From Deltaproteobacteria bacterium (lineage in GTDB: Bacteria > Desulfobacterota > Desulfobulbia > Desulfobulbales > UBA5123): a stretch of 8,276 nucleotides of DNA. Shown here in pieces: positions 4,336 to 8,276 of this stretch. Where the stretch lies: NCBI GenBank assembly GCA_021788685.1, contig JAJYKH010000102.1, forward strand, positions 1 through 8,276. Direction: 5' to 3'. The notes beneath the pieces are model-generated. The model did no database searches, was not told the origin of the DNA, and was given only the letters and a program-made list of their open reading frames with translations. The position numbers and the translations under genes were made by a program. Each line of letters starts with the position of its first letter. Position 1 is the stretch's first letter.

Positions 4336-7017
4336 ATGCGTCATCCGTGCCGGCGTTCCCTCGGCGTCCTGATTTCACTTTTCCTGTTCCTCCTTCTCCT
4401 CCCCGCCGCCCTCGCCGCGGCCGAGCCCACCCGGGCCACCCTGGCCAACGGCATGCGGGTGATCATCATCCCCAACCGTCTGTCGCCGGTCGCCACCGTG
4501 ATGGTGAACTACCTGGTCGGCACCACCCAGGACCCCGAAGATTACACCGGGATGGCCCATGCCACCGAGCACATGATGTTCCGGGGCACTCCGGGCCTGT
4601 CGGCCGCCCAGCTCGCCACGGTCATGGCCGACCTGGGAGGGGAGTTCAACGCGGACACCGGTCAGACAGTGACCCAGTATTTCAGCACGGTGCCGGTCGA
4701 GGAGCTGGAAGTCGCCCTCCGGGTGGAGGCGGTCCGCATGAAGGAGATGCTGCCTCGCGAGAAATTCGAGCAACTCTGGCAGAAGGAGCGGGGCGCCATC
4801 ATCCAGGAAGTGGAAATGAGGGTTTCCAGTCCGATGTACCTGTTCCAGCAGCGGCTGCTGCAGCAGATGTACGCGGGCACTCCGTTCGCCCGGACGGGGC
4901 TGGGCACCCGGGACGCCTTTCTCCGGATCACCGGCGAGATGCTCCAAAAGTTCCACCAGACCTGGTACGCGCCCAACAACGCCATCCTGATCATCACGGG
5001 CGACGTGGAGCCTCAATCCGTCCTCCCGGTGGTCAAAAGCATCTTCGAAGGGATATCCGCCGAGAAGCTGCCCGCCCGGGCGCCCGTCCGGCTGCAGCCC
5101 CTCGCCCCGGCGGCTTTCGCCATGGAAACCGATGAGCCGACCGGCCTTGCCGTCACCGCGTACCGCCTCCCGGGCTACGACGACCCCGATTACGCGGCCG
5201 GCATGGTCCTGGCCGACGTTTTGGCGAGCCAGCGCGGGGAGATCTACGCCCTGGTGCCGGCGGGGGAAGCCCTGGATGCTGATTTCTCGCTGATCCCCAA
5301 TCCGCCCGCCTCGGTCGGCTTGGCCACCGCCTCCTTCCCCAAGAACGGCCCGGGCAAGGAGCTGGTGGGCAAGCTCCAGCGAATCATCGCCCAATACCGG
5401 GAGAAGGGCGTGCCCGAGGACTTGGTGACCGCGGCCAAGCGGCATGCGGTGGCGGATGCCCAGTTCCAGAAAAACGCGATCATGGGTCAGGCCATGCTCT
5501 GGTCCGAGGCGGTGGCCGTCGAGAAGCGCCTTTCGCCCGACGAGCTGGTGAAAGCGATCAACCGGGTGACGGTGGCCGATGTCAACCGGGTGGCCCGCCG
5601 CTGGCTGGTCAACAAAACCGCCACCACCGCGGTGCTCACCCCGCGGGCCGCGGGCCGGCCCCACGCCGCCGTGGAGACCCCCGGCCCCGGCGTCAAGTCC
5701 TACACGCCCCAGGAAGTCGAGCCGGGGGTGAGCCTCCCCGCCTGGGCCGAAAAAGCCCGGACCGCCAATGTCCCCAGGCTGACGGTCGAGCCGGCCGATC
5801 TCCGCCTTGCCAACGGCCTGCGTCTGATCGTCCTCCCCCTGGAGATCAGCCCCACCGTCAGCCTGTACGGACGGGTCGACAACAACCCCAACCTCCAGGT
5901 GCCGCCCGGCAAGGAGGGGGTGGACGAGATCCTCTCCGACCTCTTCCCATACGGCACCGGAAAGCTCGACCGGCTGGCCTTCCAGAGGAAGGTGGACGAG
6001 ATCGGGGCCCGGCTCGCCGTCGGCACCGACTTCTCCCTGCAGGTCCTGGAGGACCAGTTCGAGCGGGGGGTGGAGCTGCTGGCGGCCAATCTCCTCGATC
6101 CGGCACTGCCGGAAAAAGCCTTCGCCACCCTCCGGGAGCAGGAGGCCGCCGCCTTGCCCGGCGAGTTGGAAAGCCCGAATTTTCTGACCCGGCAAGCCTT
6201 GCGGAACGCCTTGTTTCCGAAAGGTGATCCCAGCCTGCGCCATGCCACGCCGAAAAGCGTGCAGGGACTCACCCTCGCCGACGTGAAGGCCTATCACCGG
6301 GCGGTCTTCCGGCCGGACATGACGACCATCGTCGTGGTGGGCCGCATCTCCCCCGAGCAGGCCCGGGCCGTGATCGAGAAGCACTTCGGCTCCTGGCGGG
6401 CCCACGGTCCCAAACCGGATACCCATTATCCGGCGGTCCCCCCGAGCCGGGCGACCGCCATGCGGGTGCCCGATCCGAGCCGGGTGCAGGACCTGGTGAT
6501 GCTGGCCGGAACCGTGGACATCACCCGCCGCAGCCCCGATTATTACCCCCTGGAGCTGGGGCAGCACGTCCTGGCCGGCGGCTTTTACGCCACCCGGCTG
6601 TACCGGGATCTGCGGGAGAAGACCGGCCTGGTCTACACGGTGGACGCCGATATCGATGCCGGCTGGAACCGGGCCATTCTCCATGTCGTTTACGGCTGCG
6701 AGCCCGACGCGGTCACCCACGCCCAGGCGATCGTGGTCCGCGACCTCCAGGCCATGCAGCGGGAGCCCGTTTCGGAGGATGACCTCCGGCAGGCCCGGAC
6801 GCTGCTCCTGCGCCAGATCCCCCTCACCAGAGCAAGCGTCGACGGCACTGCCGGCAAATGGCTGGACCTGGTCCGGCTGGGACTGCCCCTCGACGAGCCG
6901 CAGATCGCGGCCAGAAGGTACATGTCCATCACCGCCCAGGATATCCAGGACGCCTTTGCCCGCCACATCCGCCCCGACGAGCTGGCACGGATCATCCAGG
7001 GACCCGCCCCGAAGTAG
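4336..7017 (+). CDS. Periplasmic M16-family (pitrilysin/insulinase-like) zinc metallopeptidase
   Basis: An 893-residue protein. A signal peptide (basic MRHPCRRS, hydrophobic core 11-25, ALAAA before E30) sends it to the periplasm. The first half holds the inverted zinc motif H75-A-T-E78-H79; E158 in the ERGAIIQEVE segment is the likely third zinc ligand, and E151 the helper acid seen in pitrilysin. M16 domain 1 covers about 33-180 and domain 2 about 195-400. The second half repeats the fold (LANGLRLIVLP near 490 onward) but lacks HxxEH, as usual for the inactive half; it keeps the R..Y pair (R754, Y767) in the RLYRDLREKTGLVY segment that helps bind substrate. The two halves fused form the closed peptide-degrading chamber of the family. 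Start ATG 4336 has AAGGAG at 4324-4329; the longer frame from ATG 4273 would put a Pro-rich stretch before the signal peptide and is rejected. Substrate unknown. Confidence 0.93.
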   Translation: MRHPCRRSLGVLISLFLFLLLLPAALAAAEPTRATLANGMRVIIIPNRLSPVATVMVNYLVGTTQDPEDYTGMAHATEHMMFRGTPGLSAAQLATVMADLGGEFNADTGQTVTQYFSTVPVEELEVALRVEAVRMKEMLPREKFEQLWQKERGAIIQEVEMRVSSPMYLFQQRLLQQMYAGTPFARTGLGTRDAFLRITGEMLQKFHQTWYAPNNAILIITGDVEPQSVLPVVKSIFEGISAEKLPARAPVRLQPLAPAAFAMETDEPTGLAVTAYRLPGYDDPDYAAGMVLADVLASQRGEIYALVPAGEALDADFSLIPNPPASVGLATASFPKNGPGKELVGKLQRIIAQYREKGVPEDLVTAAKRHAVADAQFQKNAIMGQAMLWSEAVAVEKRLSPDELVKAINRVTVADVNRVARRWLVNKTATTAVLTPRAAGRPHAAVETPGPGVKSYTPQEVEPGVSLPAWAEKARTANVPRLTVEPADLRLANGLRLIVLPLEISPTVSLYGRVDNNPNLQVPPGKEGVDEILSDLFPYGTGKLDRLAFQRKVDEIGARLAVGTDFSLQVLEDQFERGVELLAANLLDPALPEKAFATLREQEAAALPGELESPNFLTRQALRNALFPKGDPSLRHATPKSVQGLTLADVKAYHRAVFRPDMTTIVVVGRISPEQARAVIEKHFGSWRAHGPKPDTHYPAVPPSRATAMRVPDPSRVQDLVMLAGTVDITRRSPDYYPLELGQHVLAGGFYATRLYRDLREKTGLVYTVDADIDAGWNRAILHVVYGCEPDAVTHAQAIVVRDLQAMQREPVSEDDLRQARTLLLRQIPLTRASVDGTAGKWLDLVRLGLPLDEPQIAARRYMSITAQDIQDAFARHIRPDELARIIQGPAPK

Positions 7018-7034
7018 AAGAAGCGGAGCCCTCC

Positions 7035-7064
7035 CCCTCCCCGGCCGCTTCGGCCGGGCGAGGG
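7035..7064 (+). terminator. GC-rich hairpin after the M16 protease gene
   Basis: CCGGCCG (7041-7047) and CGGCCGG (7051-7057) pair around a CTT loop. The stem extends through C7040-G7058 and, with one bulged C (7059), through 7035-7039/7060-7064, about 13 bp in all. It begins 17 nt after the TAG stop. No T run follows on the + strand, so it may terminate inefficiently or protect the 3' end. Confidence 0.6.
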
Positions 7065-7437
7065 TCCCTCGGTCACCCCGCCCGCCACGATGCCGGGGTC
7101 TTGCCCCATGAAATCCGGCCGTTCCATTCGACATGGCCGTTCACCTCCGCCCGGCCCCCGGTGGGCACCTCCTCGGCCTTTTTTCCCACTTCCCATTCCG
7201 GCTCTGGCGAAGATCCGGAGGTTCTGGTAGAAAAGGGGCTGGCCGCCGCCCCGCTGGACCCTGAAGGCCCCCTTGGCTCACCGGGACACGGCCGCCCCCA
7301 TGGCCTGAGACAGGCCATGGCCCCTTGCCAAACCTCTTTGTGAGCAGTTACCATGGCTTAAGGAGAGCTGCTCAGAATCCGAACGGGGGCGCGGCCAGTC
7401 CATTGCGCCCCTGCAACCTCATGGCAAGGAGCTGCGT
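7065..7437 (+). other. 373-bp intergenic region with several inverted repeats, no convincing gene
   Basis: No reading frame here has a good ribosome-binding site or recognisable domain. Visible structure, all close to the CBS gene: CCATGGCCTG/CAGGCCATGG (7298-7307/7311-7320), a perfect 10-bp hairpin with a 3-nt loop; TGAGCAG/CTGCTCA (7341-7347/7368-7374), whose loop contains AAGGAG; and GGGGCGC/GCGCCCC (7386-7392/7405-7411). Near 7178 a GGCC followed by TTTTTT resembles a terminator end, but its upstream stem is weak. I recognise no known riboswitch consensus and no clear promoter. Confidence 0.5.
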
Positions 7438-7860
7438 ATGGGCCTGAACGACTCGATCGGTGCGGCGGTTCAAAAAATCGGGGCGACCGTTTCCCTGGAT
7501 GACAGCTTGCGGGATGCCATCCGGCGGCTGGCGGAGGCTTCGGGCGCTACCGGGCTGGTGGTCATGGGGGACGGCGGGAGGGTGGTGGGCATCATCACCG
7601 CCCGCGACCTGATGCGGGGCATCGCCAACCAGGCGGACCTGGACGGGACCAGGGTCTCCCAGTACATGAGCGCCTGCGAGCTCCTCGGCCAACGGGCCAC
7701 CAAGTCGCCCTGCGCCCAGGTGGACCAGAACGAATCGGTGGCCATGACCCTGGCGGTGATGGACCAGGCCGGCGTGGACAACCTGCTGGTCTCCGGCGAG
7801 GGCGGGGAGGCCATCGGCACGGTGTCCGCCAAGGAGCTTCTCAAGCTGGCGATTGCATGA
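7438..7860 (+). CDS. Small CBS-domain pair protein
   Basis: A 140-residue protein made almost wholly of two CBS motifs. CBS 1 covers about 12-64 (VSLDDSLRDAIRRLAE, then VVGIITARDLMR) and CBS 2 about 92-140 (VDQNESVAMTLAVMDQAGVDNLLV, then GTVSAKELLKLA). Known for the family: a CBS pair forms a Bateman module that binds adenosine nucleotides (AMP, ATP, SAM) in the cleft and often dimerises; free-standing examples regulate partner proteins or sense energy state. No effector domain, signal peptide or membrane segment is present, so it should be cytoplasmic. Two cysteines (C80, C92) lie in the linker between the motifs. AAGGAG (7426-7431) sits 6 nt before ATG 7438, a strong start. Ligand and partner cannot be inferred from the neighbours. 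Confidence 0.9.
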   Translation: MGLNDSIGAAVQKIGATVSLDDSLRDAIRRLAEASGATGLVVMGDGGRVVGIITARDLMRGIANQADLDGTRVSQYMSACELLGQRATKSPCAQVDQNESVAMTLAVMDQAGVDNLLVSGEGGEAIGTVSAKELLKLAIA

Positions 7861-7861
7861 A

Positions 7862-7963
7862 GGAGCTGACAGCGGTCAGCCGTCAGCTGTCGTGTAGACC
7901 AGGGCAACGGATCGAATGAATGCTTTCCACGATTTTGCTGATTGCTGACCGCTGATGGCTGGC
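7862..7963 (+). repeat. Intergenic GCTGA/TCAGC-rich inverted repeat
   Basis: CAGCGGTCAGC (7870-7880) is repeated inverted as GCTGACCGCTG (7944-7954) across a 63-bp spacer. The left end is also locally palindromic: AGCTGAC (7864-7870) with GTCAGCT (7882-7888). Short GCTGA(T/C) units recur at 7866, 7937, 7944 and 7951. This style resembles dispersed intergenic repeats found in many copies in some bacterial genomes (translated in databases as SAVSRQLSA-like strings); copy number cannot be judged here. It fills nearly the entire gap between the CBS gene stop and the next start. Confidence 0.6.
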
Positions 7964-8276
7964 CGCTTCTTCCCAAGACTTCGCGTCCGCGCCGGACTCC
8001 TGCTCGCCTGCCTCTACCTGGCCGTGGCTGCGCCCGTCATGGCCAGGGCCGGCGGCCGGCCGGCTGCGGAGCCCGAGATCGCACGGCTGATCAAGAACGG
8101 GGGCTGCATCCTCACCCGGGACAACACCATCCTGTTCAGCCGCCAGGCTGACACCCTGCTGGTCCCGGCGAGCACTTGGAAGATCGCCACCTCCCTGCTC
8201 GCCTTGGAAACCCTGGGGCCGGGCTTCCGCTTCGAGACCCGCTTCTATGAGGACGGGGCCGGCAACCTCTACGTCC
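7955..8276 (+). CDS. dacB: D-alanyl-D-alanine carboxypeptidase/endopeptidase (S13, DacB/PBP4 type), 3' end missing
   Basis: The frame stays open from ATG 7955 to the right edge (107 residues visible). It begins with a signal peptide: basic RFFPRLRVR, a hydrophobic stretch, and a probable cleavage after VMA (residue 30). An LLAC at 16-19 resembles a lipobox but lies inside the hydrophobic core, so a soluble periplasmic form is more likely. The active-site SxxK is S73-T-W-K76 in the context LLVPASTWKIATSLLALETLG, followed by FRFETRFYEDGAGNLYV, the typical start of S13 enzymes (PASTxKLxTxxxALxxLGPxxRFxT). The Ser would attack the D-Ala-D-Ala bond of peptidoglycan stem peptides. The SxN and KTG motifs lie beyond the window. 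An in-frame stop at 7946-7948 forces the start to lie at or after 7949; no good Shine-Dalgarno sequence precedes it and the start codon sits inside the intergenic repeat. Confidence 0.85.
   Translation, partial: MAGRFFPRLRVRAGLLLACLYLAVAAPVMARAGGRPAAEPEIARLIKNGGCILTRDNTILFSRQADTLLVPASTWKIATSLLALETLGPGFRFETRFYEDGAGNLYV

Noticed and set aside
4375..7134. A 919-codon open frame on the minus strand across the M16 protease gene
   Set aside because: It is antisense to a clear M16 protease with zinc motif and signal peptide; its translation is Gly/His/Arg/Asp-rich without any known domain. Long antisense frames are expected from GC-biased codon use.
8000..8011. Lipobox LLAC in the DacB-type protein
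   Set aside because: The cysteine is followed by another hydrophobic stretch and a better signal peptidase I site (VMA), so lipidation is less likely.
1..8276. tRNA, rRNA, CRISPR array, insertion sequence or attachment site
   Set aside because: No cloverleaf, regularly spaced repeats, transposase-like frame or terminal inverted repeats with target duplications were seen.

Overview
The window is GC-rich, with seven genes, all on the + strand and most ending codons in G or C. It suggests a bacterium with an outer membrane: an MCE-type lipid transporter with its lipoprotein, a periplasmic M16 protease and a DacB-type cell-wall enzyme. A cytoplasmic chemoreceptor with cysteine-rich PAS domains, a GEMM-I (cyclic di-GMP) riboswitch and a short DtxR-type regulator with a cysteine-rich tail together fit the Desulfuromonadales/Geobacterales (Desulfobacterota). 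This placement is inferred from gene content and style, not from a search.

Layout. (1) 1-1393: the end of an MCE (MlaD-like) gene, cut by the left edge, overlaps by 4 bp a gene for an ABC-transport auxiliary lipoprotein. They look like the tail of a phospholipid-transport operon whose permease and ATPase genes should lie to the left. (2) 1390-2000: a promoter that begins inside the lipoprotein stop region, a DtxR/MntR-family metal-responsive regulator, and a hairpin terminator. (3) 2039-4231: a promoter, a GEMM-I aptamer with a GCGA tetraloop, an intrinsic terminator, and a soluble methyl-accepting chemotaxis protein with two nearly identical Cys-rich PAS domains. (4) 4245-7064: a perfect TATAAT box and nested hairpin, then an 893-residue two-halved M16 zinc protease with signal peptide, ended by a long GC hairpin. 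(5) 7065-7437: 373 bp without a convincing gene but with several strong inverted repeats. (6) 7438-7860: a small protein made of two CBS domains. (7) 7862-7963: a GCTGA/TCAGC-rich intergenic repeat, followed by (and overlapping) the start of a DacB-type D-Ala-D-Ala carboxypeptidase cut by the right edge.

The most informative part is the riboswitch leader. The aptamer's 3' segment (CCGAAGA, 2150-2156) is perfectly complementary to TCTTCGG (2184-2190) inside the terminator hairpin, so aptamer plus terminator and an alternative antiterminator look mutually exclusive. This predicts a cyclic di-GMP OFF switch: a high second-messenger level would stop transcription before the chemoreceptor gene. 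That would join cyclic di-GMP signalling to a receptor whose cysteine motifs suggest metal, heme-like or redox sensing.

The remaining genes appear to be separate transcription units of housekeeping envelope and regulatory functions. No mobile element, CRISPR array, tRNA or rRNA was seen.
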